Shown: in pieces, positions 40,901 through 56,311 of the stretch
Layout of the letters: every line of letters starts with the position of its first letter
How positions within the stretch are numbered: position 1 is the stretch's first letter
Assembly: GCA_018340375.1 (NCBI GenBank)
Contig: JAFFJZ010000003.1
Location: forward strand, 372,001 to 436,000
Direction: 5' to 3'
Source of the DNA: Gonatopus flavifemur
Taxonomy: Eukaryota; Arthropoda; Insecta; Hymenoptera; Dryinidae
Length of the DNA: 64,000 nt
Notes under the pieces: model-generated
What the model saw: only the letters and a program-made list of their open reading frames with translations
Told to the model about the DNA's origin: nothing
The model's database searches: none
Made by a program: the position numbers and the translations under genes

Positions 40901-43900
40901 AGTGTTATAACTTTGAAAATTGTAATTTGATGATTCAAGTTTGTCTTCCCATAGACTTCTATGCAATATCACTAGACCGCTAACTGTCTGTGTTCATTGC
41001 AGTTTGACTGAAGTCAAATATCTCACGTGGAAAAATTTTCACAATTATATATAATTGGTACATAATTATATATAAAGCATATGTAATTCTGAATTCATGG
41101 GTGATGTTCTGATTGCTGAGATATTGAATTTCCTAGCCATTAGAATCCGTATTCTATCCACATACTTACGCTTCTTAAACCACAAAAGGTAAAGAGTATT
41201 CAATTTGATTTATGGGTAGTTACCACCCCGTGTGTACACGAAAGGTTAAAAATGAGCTTGCTTCATTTAATCGAATATTTGTTTGTTTGAAATGATCTTT
41301 CGTGTAATCAATCGAAAGTTTCTCCTATTCATATTTACATACTTTCAATACCCATGTTATTATATCGAAGTACGTTTTCACCCGTGATTACTAAATTATG
41401 GTTGAAATAATGAGTACTTTATTAGAAAAAAATCAATTAATTTCAATTGCAAGCATTTGATGGTTCCCGTGCCATCTCGCATAAGAAAACTGGTGCTGTG
41501 AAGTACAGATGGACCAAGCACATAGTCCCTACAATCAATCGTATCGTTATTTCAACTTGACGCGTCTTTAATTCCGCTCAGGATATCGTAATGTTGATTG
41601 ACTCGTTTAGTGCTCATGATTGTGTAGTTTGGACCGTCCATATTTCATTACGCGAATGGTAATTATCAGTATTCTTTTTTCTCCGTGTAGCTTCTTCATC
41701 AATCCACGTCATTTTCATTGGTATATGTGCCTCCCTTTCATCTAGCACGTAAAATACACGAATTTGAGCAGATTCGATGAATTATTTCTTTCGATGTGTA
41801 CATTCGTATGTTGATGTTTTTTTTTTTTTTTTTTTTATTATTAAAAATCAATCTTTACCGTTATGCTATGCGACTGAAATATTATTGACTTTGATCACTC
41901 ATCGGTAACAGAATAATGCAGCATACGAAATGTTTGCTTATGATGTCACTTAGCACTTGAGAACATTTCAGATTATAATTTACATACACATTTGTTTTAA
42001 ATTCGATTGTATTTACTTTTTCTTCATTTGAGAATCACTTTACAATTGATAATCCGAACAGACATAAAATTTTGATAATTCAAGGTCTCAAGTGTATAGT
42101 CAAGTGTGTAACCAAGAATATAATTGAGGTTATAAGAGTAAAATATAGTTGGGATCTTTAATTACCAAATTTCTATCTCAGTGTAAATAAAGACGATTGA
42201 AATGAAAAATGGAAATATAATGAGAAAAAACTCACCGTGGACTCCCTATTTTTGTTTGTCAGTTAAGAACGGGGAATAATTTTGATTGCTATCACTCTTC
42301 AGTTCGTAATCATTAATTATGCTACCAGATTGGATTTTTCGAAGGGTGAACAATTTTAACTGATAAATTACGTTGATGAGTATTTTTGAAATGCATTAAT
42401 CTAATGCAGCCGAATTATGTTTTTTCATAATCGGTATTTGTGTTTGAAATAATGAAAAAAGCGTATGATGTTCAAAGTGTTTTGCAACAAGACAAAAGCT
42501 TAGACAAAAAACGTCAGAGTGGAGATGTAATTTAGGTTGCGTTCTCGTCAAAATGATTTTCACATTGTCGTACATTATACGACGTTTTTGTTCACAGAGG
42601 ATAAGAGACACTGCATCAGAAAAAAGAGGAATACCGACTAGAGTGGAATGAGTTTTCCCAGTTTGCTCCAAATGTAGGTCAGCAGAATACCGCCCTGTTG
42701 CTTTTAGTTGATGAACCTCGGTTCTGTATTCGGTCGTTGCCTTTTGTTTGGGTCACTCGCACCGTGTTGTTTGACCGTTTTGTATTTTCCCATTTTTTTT
42801 TTTTTTTTTACATGAAACAACAGCCTAGGCCGATTCTGGCTCTTTTTTTCCTCATTTTGAAAAATTGAAATATCTCAAAATCTTATACATTATTTCTTTA
42901 ATTATCTTCCATGATATAAATAATTACGCATTTATCACACTTTATTAAGAAAATTATGAAGGAAAATTGAATTGTGAAAACAAAATAATTCTGAGTAGAG
43001 AAACCTATGATTCTGATTTAATTGGAATAATGATAGTTCAATCGATAATTACAGTTATTGAATGAACTTGAAACGCGAATGTATACGTATGTCACATACA
43101 TTGATAACATTTTGAATATAAGAAAGCTCTTGAATACAATAGGCTTGCTTGTAATGAGGTACTTCTCCGTCAACATCATTTTCCTGCAGTTGTAGAAATG
43201 TTTCTTCTTCGGCTTTCAAACTTGCATTCAAAAACTTCAATTTTCATTTCAAATACGATTCTTGATAGTCGAGTATTTAAGTACTTCCGTATAGAAGGAA
43301 AAGCTGCATCAACGAAATATATAACGTATATATATAGATTTGATTCAATGGAGTTTTCGCAGTGTTGGATTTAAATCGTCCTACGCCCTAGGACTTAGAC
43401 AATTTGGCGCCTTTGTCATGTTATTATTGATGTATTATATATGTACATAAGGTATTAAATGTGTATATATTTTGCCACCCTAGACTTAGCCTACACAGGC
43501 CCAAGTTTAAATCTATCCCGGATTTAACGAAAGTGAAAGGTTTAGCCCCTTGATACATATTGTTCATGGCTCACTGTGGGAATTTTGTCTGAAAATTCCA
43601 CCAGAAATCTCGGGAAATATTATATAACACATTATATAACTTCGTGGATGGTATATTTCATGCTTCTTCAAGGATATCAAAATAAAACTTTGTGAAATGT
43701 TTAGTTCAACTTCCACCCAAATAGCAGAGAAAGTTTTCGGAATATTTCAGAGATGTGAATTTGGTCCTGTATGTACTATTTCCTCCCTAGAATAGATTGC
43801 AAACATCTAGAGTACCTTTACCTTTGATGCAACACTTGCGGTGATTTTTTTAATTCTTACCTCATGAATGGCTTTAAAACTTGTTGGCACGTTCGAATAC

Positions 43901-46900
43901 GGAAATTAATGACTAGATATATGGATCCGGTGGATGGAAAAACTTTTGTGCTCATAAAATGTTTCATCTGAGTAAAAGAATCGTGAGAGCGTTGTGTGAC
44001 TTGTGAATCACTCTGGACCTTGAAGGATTAAGGGGAAGATTAATCTGCAAACTTCACGAAGTACTTATCAACCATTTTCCTTTTTCTTGGAAAGTTGTGA
44101 ATTATTATTAACATCCTTGAGAAAATCTTGCTTCAAGCGTAGTGAGTAAAAACAATTTGAAACTTATTTGTCCCCTCGTACATTTTTCACCTCATATTTA
44201 AGTAGTGTAGTAACTTAGATTAACATCGGTTGGATCAAAGCTTTGTGCTTTTTGCGGTGGACTTTATTTTACGTTTTATATGTTGCAATGATATGGATCG
44301 TTTGATTTCAGCTCGATTTCAATAGAAAAAATAACACCAAATGAATGTCATCGACCAAGAGTTATGAATGAATGTATTTTGAAATGAAACGTAAATCAGT
44401 GAAATTGACGAAAAGTTGACGAGATCAGTGATGTTGAAGCAAACATTTTCATATAACTTACACGTAGAAAAACGACGTCCTACATATGACTACATTTTGT
44501 ACTAGAGTCGCGGCATCATTGACATAGTATAATTTTTACAACACAGTGTAGTAAAAATTAATGTCCAATGATGTGAAAAATCGTTCAATTTAGCGCAACT
44601 TTACATCATTAGGCATTAATTAATACTACACTGTGTTGTAAAAATTATACTATGTCATTTATGCTGCTGTTTTAATACAAAATGTAGTAATATTTAAAAC
44701 CACATTTCTCTCCGTGTATGTTGCGTCAAATTCATTGAATATTAGTAGAGCATGTGGTTTACTGTCAGTAAATGTGGCAAACACGGCACCTTCAAGGGGA
44801 TTCTGAAGTCCTTAGAGAACTTACTGGATTCAAAACCTTTCTTTTCCAACTCTTTTAGGAAATTCATTAATGAAAAGAAAGATACACCCACAGAAATTAT
44901 TTCTCGTTGTTACCATCATCTCATTCTTGTTATCGATTTTCTTCTCTGGAAATAAATGATCTTCGACCAAAAGACAGTTTTGTTTGAGAGTGATCATCAG
45001 CGTTGCCAGTATTCCCTAGAAAAATCTTCAGCATCTGATGATTGGTTATTTCTTGTACAACCGGCCAATCATATTTACAATTTGAAAAGAAATGACCAAT
45101 GCCAAAAAATCTGAAGATTTTTCTAGGGAATACTGGCATCACTGGTGATCATATCATGGATTGTTAGTCGAAAAACAATTATGATTCATAACTTTTGTTT
45201 AACGTAAGAATCTTCATTCCTTGTGAGAACCATCGCTTCTTGCGGTGAGAAAAATTTTCTTGTGCTGAAACTAGATGAATATTCTTAGAGGCGACGCTTA
45301 ATGATACGCTCCCCTCCCCTTGTTTGTCAGCAGTGTAAGAAAGTTTTCAAGATTGATTCCAATGTATCGTGTTGTAAAATGGAATGGTAATTATAAACTT
45401 TATAACAGTGATAATCAAATAAAGCGATGTACCGTGTGCCAGATACCGTCCCAAGCGATACACCAATATTTTTTTTTATTGAAAAAAAATCAATTATTAT
45501 ATCCAGTAAATATTTCGTGTATCGCGATATCTTGGTTTTAGATTTCTTGTGAAACACTTTTAGATATCTTTCAGACAAGTTTGAAACAAGAATTGATCTG
45601 AAACTCATTCCGAAGTGTTATATAGGATATTTGAAATCTGTCTAAAATATATCGCAAGATAAAAAATGTTTACTGGTGAAAAAGAAAGATTTCATTACCT
45701 TTAATAAAAACTTCCGTGCATCAAGAACATTTAACGATAAGTCTTATTTGAAAAGTGCTCATGGTGATCTCAAGACTACTTTGCTTGATCTAAGATTCAA
45801 TATTCTAACGCCAAGATTATCAAATTTTACTAGAGGCGAGAGAATTTGTTTCTCATCAGAAGAAAAATTAGGATTGTCTTTATGTTGAGAAAAAAAATTT
45901 TCTCATAATAACGGAATTTTGGTTACAATGAGAAAACATTTCTGTGAGTGTAATTAGTAGACTCAGTTTTCATATAAATCAAAGAAGATGATGAATTTAT
46001 TTCGAGTTTTTCCGTTATCCTGGAGAATATTATAAAAAAGCGGGGTAGGGGGTGAAAATCGCACAAAATTATATTGGTTTTTTCAATATACATACATACG
46101 CGAGAGAGAAAAATTTTGTCCTCAAGGGTGATCAACTTTATCAACTTCGGGGTGCTGGAAAAATTCGTCCTCGATTTTTCAGCGGATTCAGATGATGTTA
46201 TTTCGGTTAATGCTACTTTATTCTGTAACGAGGGTTGATTGCATCAAGTAACCAATGTTCGTGTAACTAAATTAAACTGTGTAGATGGAAGAAGAGTGCC
46301 GAGGGAAGGAGTAGACAAAAGCGGAATCAAACGTTCACTGGCATGTGGAACGAGGTGAACGCGTTTAATCGATTCTGAACCATAATAAATCCGGAACCCT
46401 TTTTGTCGTGGTCTACTAATCCTACTGTTAGCCTCACATGTGTCACTCGTTCATATAATTGTTCGGGAGTATTAAAGTATGTAGATGTACCTAGGGATTA
46501 CTGTTTCAAATTGGTTTTGTTTATTTTGTTGCGCTCAATGCGGACAATAAATTTTTGATGTGCATAAGTAATTAAATTTTACCGATGCATTGTGAATTAG
46601 TTTTCCGGAACATTATTATTAGCGAATATTTCGATATGATAATCCAACGCTAATCTACGTGTCTTTCACGGAAAAGAAAGACTTTGTTATACCAGCTATT
46701 TTTACGTAATTGTATTGAAAATAATGGTGATAATGAACCAAATATCTGTCGGAAATACTTTGTTGGTGGTCACAATTGTTTTGAGTATTTGCTACAAGCA
46801 AATTACATTGTTGTAAAGGAGTAGTTGATCGAATAAGAGAAATAGCTCCCTCATCTACTTCACTTTGAAATAGTTCGTGGAGCTACTTCTCCTTGGAACT

Positions 46901-49900
46901 GAATGTTCATAATTGCCACTTTCAGAACCTATGTGTGTGATGGATCAATATTATCGAAATGAAAAATCCATTGTTTTTCGAAATTTCAAAAAGAAAGATT
47001 TTTTTTTCGTAATCAAATATCAAACAGAGACAATGAGCATGTGTGAATGCCATAGGAAATCCTAACCTTACATGTTGAAAGCGAGTATTTAAAAATAGTT
47101 GGAACAATTACTTGAGTTGTTGTCCCTATCATCTAGCCAACAACTATACCGAATTAACTGTCACACAGTGTTGTAAAAATTATAATATTCCACTTATCCT
47201 GCTACTTTAGTGCAAAATTGAGTAATAATTTAGGTCTTTTTTTCTCCGTGCACAACTACTTTTGTAGCTGGTCGAAATTCGTGTACGTAAAATAGTTGGA
47301 GCAGCTACTCATTAGTTGTGAGACCTTCTTCTTTTTCCGTGTTCGATTGGAAATAATCGAAGATAGTTGATGAATTTTGAATCTGCATGTTTCACATTCT
47401 GTAGTAGATCTAAGCTAAAAGCAGAATAACGGTATTTTATACTCTTACTTTCAGGGTATGTGGAGGATAACTCTCTGTGATATTAGAGCGGAAAACTACT
47501 TAGGATGAAGTTGTGTTTCTTACCTATTGGTTAAACTCTGAATTGCATTAGTATTCGATGTTGCTTACCTCTGGTTTCAAACATCTCTCGCCAAGAGGGA
47601 GTTTGATTATCATTTGTTCTGAAGTTCGTACGACTTGATCTATCCTGTGAAAAATTTGATATAAAATCAAAGTTTGAACACACCATTTATATGCGCTGCG
47701 ATGTTGAATTCAATACTTTTTACGCCTTTTAAAATATGCTCACTTTTCTAATACATCAACATGATTCTTGTTGTTTCACGTCATTAACAATTAACCACGC
47801 TAGTTCAGTGTATCCAAGCCTTTATTCGATTTGTCCGTTACCCAACAGAAAAGATACACTTGCACGTTTCATTTGGTACAAGTATAAAATAAATAGAATC
47901 AAATCCATGAAAATATGAACATCTATTACAAACTTTTACATAATATGATCTGAGGGATCAATGTTTCTTCAAAATTTATTGTTATTCCAAATATGTAAAA
48001 TATGTATCAGCATATTATTGGGGCTTCATACGAAGAGACTTTGATTAATTATTGTTTTTATCTCGAAGAGTTCTCGATATTATAATCGACTATCCCTGTC
48101 CCTGTGATTATCATTGACATTTTCCGCATCCGAAAAGTTTATATTAGATAAATTTCAATCTCCTGATATAAGGTTTTGTTTATTTTGGAGTAAAAATTCG
48201 AAATTTTATATGATAGCGTTCAATGATATATGCATAGATTTTGGAATGTAATATATTTATGAGTATGCGAACACTCATTTATATATAATCCCTCGAAAAC
48301 GATGACAAAAAATGCATTCGAAACAGGACGCCATCACGTATCGAGCAAATATTGATTCCGAAGGCATACCTGTTTGCTTGCGTTTGGTGCTGAGTGTTGT
48401 GTACTCGAGTTGAGCTTTTCCATTTCCTCCTTTCAGCAATTTCTTAAAGTTCATCTTTTTAACTTTTTTTATACTCACCAAAGAATTTTCCTTTATTCAT
48501 TCATCTATCTGGGACGCGGATAAGTTTTTGTTATTCCAATTTTTCCCCCTTTTTTTTCTTTTTTTTCATATACACTGAAAGGAATTTACAGTTAAATTTA
48601 TTATGGAATCATAGGAATGGAGGGACTCCATACTGACTCCCCAATGAAATTTACTATAATATAACGAAATTTACTACGGCATGACAATAGAAACCTGATC
48701 AAATTTACAATGTTTTAAAGTTAATTTCATTAGAAGTCCCCAATTCCTATAATTCCTCAGTAAATTCAACTGTAAATTTCTCTCAGTGTATCATGACAAT
48801 CAATATCGATTAATCAGTGGAAATACATCACCCATTATGAAACCGTTTTTCTCCCCCCCCCCCCCCCCCAGATGAAAATCGTATCACTCATCTATTTTCG
48901 ATCTAATAATCTTTAGCTTATTTATAACTGTTGCTTTTCGAATGATGCTTTTGCTTCCAACACATAGAGACTCAAAAGTACTTTACATTAGTGTTGAAAA
49001 TGTATTTCTTCAAACATAATTTCAAAATCAAGTACATGTCGCTTTGATTAGTGAATTATACTGTCATCATAGTGAAAAAAATCGGTATGGAGAACAATAC
49101 ATTACTTCCATGTTCTTGATATATTTATAAGGGAAAGATATAACAGGGTGTGACAGGGTATCAGGAATGAAATTTCTTGTGTTCTATATATATCGATGTT
49201 TTCAAATAACTTGAAATAGAAAACTTGTGACGTTCAATTTTATATTTGTTTAGTTGCAATCAAATAGTTACATAGAACGAACGAAAACTTTTTTCTCAAA
49301 AGTAGAGAAAAATTTTTGTCTCACATTTGTCTATCAATTAGGACGAAACTCGTATGGAACTACTATGGGATTGCGAATAAAACGTGGTATAAATTCCATC
49401 GCAATCGGATAACCAGAAAGGCAAATATGAGCGGTCGCAAAATTACAATTCTCGATAACATGTTTCCTTTCCCCTTCTCATTTTTTTTGGAAAGATCAGG
49501 TTGAAACTTATACGAGATCACTAACGGAACTGCATAAAACAGTGGTCAAAATTTCATAACGATCGGATGATGAGAACGGAAGATATCCTCTTGATCGCGG
49601 CATTTACGAAATTTCAAAATTTTCCCTTAAAGCTGAATGCTTACCCTTTTGTTCCCTCAATTTCGATTTGCCTGAAACTTATGTCACACAATCAACATCT
49701 GTGGTCAGAGTTCTATACACGGAGAGAAAAGAATAGTAATAATCACCAAGCGAATAGTAAAATATGGACAGAACAAACTGCGCAATCAAAATAACTGAAT
49801 GACTCAATCGAAATTACAATACGCTTAGTTAAATCAATGATACGTTCAATTAGAATGACTACACGATTGATTGTAGTAACCAAATGTTTGGTCCGTCCAT

Positions 49901-52900
49901 ATTTTACTATACCAGTTTTCTCCTTGTGATATTCTGATGACGTAAACGTGGGAAGGCATACTGTCCAAATATTGTCAAATGATGCGGATCGCAAAAGAAA
50001 ATTTTTCACATTTTCAATTGATTCAGATGGAATTTATATGAGAACACTATCGGATCACAACTAGAACGTGGTATAAATTTCATTGCAACCGGATAACAGG
50101 AAGCGAAAATATACGCGATCGCAGAATCACAATTTTTCAAACAATATTCTGCAATATTTTCGAAACGCATTATCCTATCGGTACCAAAATCAACAGGCCT
50201 CGAGTCATTTCTAAGACGAACATATGGGGGAACAATTATCCCAATCGGTGCATTCCTCGAGGAGTTATCACAGACACACAGCATTCTTGGGAATCGCATG
50301 TTTTCGACGTTCTGAAGCGTTTTGCAAAGACGAAATACCCTCTTCTGCATGATGGATTTTTGACCCTGTCACAATACTTCCGTTTCGTTATATATAAGAA
50401 ACATGAAAGTAAAAATGAATAAATTTTAAATATCCAAAATATGGGAGTACAGAGCATTATGACAGCGGAGAAACATGTTGCGATGACAGTCGGTTTTATT
50501 GATATAACGATTCAGTATTGTTAATTGAGTAATTTGCGTTCTTTTTGCATGCAGTTTTAACTGCAGTTACCCGCTTGGTACAAATTCCAGATCATTACAG
50601 TGATTACACATTTCTCTCAACGTGATGTGGGGATAATAATAGGAGTGGTCCTTCAGATTGCACGAGCACGCGCTTGAATAATCAGATAGTATTAACATTT
50701 TCACTTATCTTGTTACTTCGGTAATGGAAATTTGATAGTATTTGAAACGTTAGGTTATCCATAATAAATTGCATTCGATCATTATCGCATCATATACGGA
50801 GATAAATATAATGGGAAAGATTACCATTGTATTCGTAAACTAGAACTATCATCGCCAGCTGTGATTATGACTTATGTTACAAGTTATTGTCTAACTTTTC
50901 CGAACAGTTCTAGTTGACGAATAAAATGCTACTTTTTCTGATTAAATTTCTGTCAGTGTATATGTTATTGAAAATATGTTTTCTCACTTGAACCGTTTCC
51001 TTGTATGGATTCTTTTGGTTTATATAAACTTCTAGTTTCAAGGCATTTGTAAGAAGCATAGTGATAAATAAAATTATCGATTATATCATATATGTGCGAC
51101 ATAAATTTGTTCCGCAATAAGGTTTCACAGTTGCAGCGGAATTTTCGCGCGTAGCGGGTATTGTCGTGTGAATAAATCGAGGACCATTGAACGAGCAAAA
51201 CAGACGGCCAGTGGAAGATTATTAAATAACAACGTCGTCGAGATGAATGAAAATAGATATCGATGGCTTGAAAAGCTATCAAACTCGTTTAACCGCAAAT
51301 ATATAAAGGAAGAGAATGAATGCAAATGCACATGCGAGTAGATAGAAGCTTTTGTGTTTCCACGATTGATCGGTCATCGAGATCAAATCACTCACACGAT
51401 ATTCGCAAACAGACCATATGCTATAGATGATTGGACGGAATAACCAATGGAATTGGAAAGATTGAAAACTTTTCAATATTTTCCCAATTCATCAATGTAT
51501 TCTTCATTATTCGGTTTTGAGAATGAATGATCAATCTGAGCTTTGAGGGATTACTACTTGAGGGGGGGGGGGGGGGAGGATCTACTTGTTCAATGGAATA
51601 TTTTTATTTAGTCATATTAATAAAGTTTCATTGAAATGCATTGAAACAGGTTTATAGTTCAAATTACTTCACCGTAGAAAAAAACAGGGATTTTCCTATA
51701 CGCATGCGGTTGCTGCAGCAACCGGAAAATTCCGATCATGGGATAGGAAATCAATTTCCGGTACATGTATTCCTAATTTTATGGGATTTTCACTATCATT
51801 TTCCAATACATTTCCGAGTGAAATACGGAAAATTCCTAACGGATGTATGTATTAATTACTTTCGAACATTTATGTGAAGTTTCCCATAGAAAGTTCTTAT
51901 ACAGTGTTGGATATTCTTTTTCGTAAGGAAATCTTAAAAATTGGAATAAATACAGCCGCTGTATGAAAAATCTTTTCTTATAATCTAAAAATTAAAAAAA
52001 AAAGAATCCAAAAAAATCTTGAATTAAATTGAATCAAATAACAAAACATTTATATTAAATTTTTGAATTTTAAGTTTTTCAAATTATCCAGAGGAGACCG
52101 GGGAGTTGTGAGACGAGTTCGTATAGGCGTGTCCTCTTCTAACCAACGCGCTCCGATAGGAAGCGCTAGTATTCCCTTAATACAACTTCTAGCTCAAGGA
52201 GTTTGAAGAAGTCCAAGATTATCCAAAGGCGAGTAAAACGGGGAGGACATAGTGGCATTCCTGCCAAGTATTAAGTTCTCAGTATTGGTTTATCAGTACA
52301 GGCATATTACTGTATTTTTATGTATCCAGTACTGATCCCGTACGTGTTGACCAAGTGTTGGAGACCCAATACTGGCACTGTACTGCACCTGTTGTCAACA
52401 TTGGCATATTACGGATTTTTTTGATTGGGTAATTACTAATAGCTACAGCTTTAACAGCTGATATGGTGTAGGCCTAAGATATATTTCCTTGAATCAAGAC
52501 AATATTCCTTCAATTCAAGAACTGCATTCTTAGTTCCAGAAGAATTTTCTTGTATCAAGGACACATATTTTTTTGAGAATGCATTTCTTCGGACATGAAA
52601 ATATGTTGTTGGTGATAGCAATTATTTCTCTTAGTGTAGGTGCCGTGAGTGTGTCCTATGATAATGTCCCTTGTCTCATAACTCCCCGATCTTCCCTACA
52701 TTTTTGTAATTTTTGTACATTTGTACTCTGTAAAATACAAACAGTGAAAACCTACCGTTCAACAGTGACAATCCACTGTTCCAAACAGTGAACGCAATAC
52801 CACTAAGAAACCAGTGAAAGTCCACTGTTTTAATCAGCGTTAAACGTAACTGGAGAAAACAATGAAGCTCAAGGTTTTGGTCAGCAAGAGTTTTCACTGA

Positions 52901-55900
52901 TTGAAACTGTATCAATCTGATCAACAAAATGCAGGCCAGCACTTTTCGATTCGTGTATCTTTTCAATGCTTCGGTATGGGAAAACCGTGAATAGAAAATT
53001 CATACAGCAATAGACTCGAGTTGTGTCTAAAATTGTAAACAAATGTTGTCCTAACCTATGAAACTTCCAGGTTATATAAATTTATATAAAGTTATTAAAG
53101 TGATGACGGTAGGGGGTGAATTCGCAGAACGAACTTTTCACCGAAAAGACGTAATTTGACAATCGGTAGTCATTTCTAGTGATTACCGAAAAGTGATAAG
53201 CGATTGTAAAATTATGTTTATTCGGCAAATTCCACCCTCTCCCGTAATGCACTGTTATAATATATAAATTTCCAGCCTAAATTCACATCGACGTCGTATC
53301 AATGTCACGGAAAACTATGTGATACACTCATGACACCGGAGAATTCGCGTGTCTTCTGTTGAAGCAAAATCAATGGCCCTGTACTGAGCAGCCGACGGGA
53401 AAAATACTGCTCATTCTTCTTCAAATAGTATCGAAAGGTTAGATGCCAATGAGCACTGGAACAAACAGTGTATACACTTAAACATCACTGTTCTTGCTGT
53501 GAGTATTTCAATCACTGAATGAAACAGTGAAAGTTTCACCGTTTCTCTTTTAGAGTGTATATAGTTTTCATGAATATTATATTTCATAAAATCCAACATA
53601 AACTCGACAAAATTTCCATTAAAAAACCGATGTCTCGAAATATCTATGCACATATCATGCACAATTATGACGAATGGTAAGGCTAATTTTCTTACAGTGC
53701 TGGATTAACAGTCAGACAGACTAGGCGGCAGTTTATATATGGCTTTTCAACCAAAGTCCCCACTAATGAATTGGAAAAAATGAAATAAATTTTTTCTCCC
53801 CCTCATGTACCCTCACATTATCCAATAGACAGTTTAGAAATTCATGTAGAAAAATGTTCAGAATTATATATGAATTATATATAATTTGAAACATTTTCAC
53901 GCATGGGATGATACAAATAAGACTGAAAACTGAATACTCTATCTCTGAAATACGCCTCCACCGATCCTCGCTTGTAGTAGCTCTTCATGTTAATTTCGTA
54001 CTGTGTCTGTCGTATCGATGCTCCATTGTTGATTTTAAATAAATATTTCATTCTCCCTGGAAGAAGGGAGCGGAGTATGTAAACTCGGATCCAGTAGCTT
54101 CGGTTTGATTATAAAACTGACTCATGATTGATTCCTTTTAATCACGTTATTCTTGGTGATTCATCAACTCTTGTTTATGATGAATGAATGATGATTCTAC
54201 CAATTGAATATTTATTTCATTGCACTCAAATGAACCATTTATTCGATACAAATGCTTTTATCAATACAATATTGATTCCGACTCTTTTCATACCGCTATG
54301 GACTGTACAGTGAATGCTTAATTGAATCAATCGAAATTCATTAACCTTCCATTTGGCAACAAGCGCAGATATGCATAAAAATAACCCCACGAATCCAGAT
54401 TTTTGCCGAAGGAAAGATTGAATGCTCTTCATCGAAATTATCATTATTCGTTATAGACGCGGAAGGAGATCGATTTTTTTGAAAATTTCAAACGCAATTC
54501 AACATCCTGTGCCTTTCTTTTGAAAATTCTGTAAATGTTGTAGGTTTCTCTTCAGAGCGTTCATGATTTATTCAGCACCTGCGATCCTATCATTTATCGT
54601 GGAAGCGTTATTTCAAAATCTATGTCAAAATATTTGATATTATATTCTAAAACATTGTGTACATTGCATGCATACACTTGAAGAAGAGAAGGTTGCTGGT
54701 AGAGTTAGCGTAGGAAATATAGGCGCATGCACACGTTCCAGCCGCGCAAATACGGTACTCCGTTGACGCCGTTTGCATTATTCAGGAATGCACGTGTCGT
54801 CAGCGTCGATACGATGTCGTATATGCTATAGGTAGGGAGCGAGGGAAGGAAGCAGTGCAAGATAGTTATGCATATGTTTCAGGGTAAAAGAGGGATGTTG
54901 TACGGCGGCATACTCCCTCATACTTCTCCTCTCTTCTCATCTGTTTCTCTTTTTATTTTTGCCACCTACAACTACATCATTGTCTTCCCTTCATCCCCCA
55001 GTTGGATGCACTCCACTGATTTCCTGGCCTCAGGCCAAACGAATGCGATAGAAGAATGCATTGGATATACATATATTTCTATATATTATATACATATACA
55101 CCCACACACCCATACGCACAATCTCCTATCTGACCACTTTACTTCCATTATGAATCATATAATTCAAACGCGGATATCTTTAATAGTTGAAACTCATGGG
55201 TCATTTGTGTGTTTGTTCTTTATTTTTATTTTAATGTCGAAAAACATAAGTTACTCCGGCCGCAAAAAGTTTCCCATTCACTGAGAGAAAAAACATCTCC
55301 AACCAAGAAAATATTGGATTGACCGAGTCCAATCCGATATTTTCTTGATTCAAAAAAATTTAATTCGAAAGAAGAAATTACTCACTCAGTTTAAATCTAC
55401 ACAGAATGATATCGAGAAAATTTTCTCATCCCAAGTACATATCCTCTAGAGAAAAGAAAAAAATATATATCCTTAGAACAAGAAAATATGTTCTTATGAT
55501 CAAGTCAATTTTTTTCTCAGTGTTCCGGGTCAAAATTTCTCTCATTTTGCATGATATCTCACTGTTTTGGATTGGAACTTCACTCAGGATTTAGAACAAT
55601 TATGAAATTTTAACTGCAACCCTTGGATACTGGCTGCACAATTTCACTTCAAAAATGTTCAGAATACAGTTCTCGTTTCTCTCTTCGAACGTTGGATCCG
55701 TACAGGAAGTACATCGTACTAGTATGATTTTCCATCGGTTTTCGCTTTTTGGAAAAGTGATTTTCATGTAAGGAAATATGGAAATCTATGATTCATCTCT
55801 TTACAGAGGTTCGAGGTAACATTGAGGTCTAGATACAAAATATTCCTTGGGGATAAGAATCACTGAAGTTGAAATCTTTCCATTCATACTTTAGGTCTTG

Positions 55901-56251
55901 TAGATGCAAATGATTCAATGCACACTATAGTCAGGATCGATAATCTAGCCATGAAGTTCCGAAGACCGAAGAACTTTATGAGGGATTTTATTGATGTATA
56001 TCATACGGAGGACCATAATCAAAAGGAGTAAGTACTTTAATAGGTCATACGTTACGACACAATAGCTTATTGAAAATAATATTGAAAGGAAATATGAAGG
56101 GTAGGGAAATTTATATATAGTAGGTAGACCGAGATTGGAATATATGGAACAGATTATACTGGATAATGGATGTTATAAATATGGCGAATCCAAACGTTTG
56201 GCTGACAGCAAGGGGGTTTAAAAAATTCCATGAAATCAATAGTAGGATCTC

Positions 56252-56311
<60 letters not shown>

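Noticed and set aside
43362..43529. Inverted repeat around GTTTAAATC / GATTTAAAT with CCTAGG
   Set aside because: Pairing beyond about ten bases is poor; too weak to list as an element.
49320..50155. CRISPR-like array
   Set aside because: Units are about 160 bp, diverged and lack short constant repeats with unique spacers; the genome is a eukaryote.
54868..55284. 138-codon ORF following the candidate alternative first exon
   Set aside because: After the first few codons it reads through T-rich and TA/CA microsatellite DNA; only the first five codons plus donor are considered, as a hypothesis.
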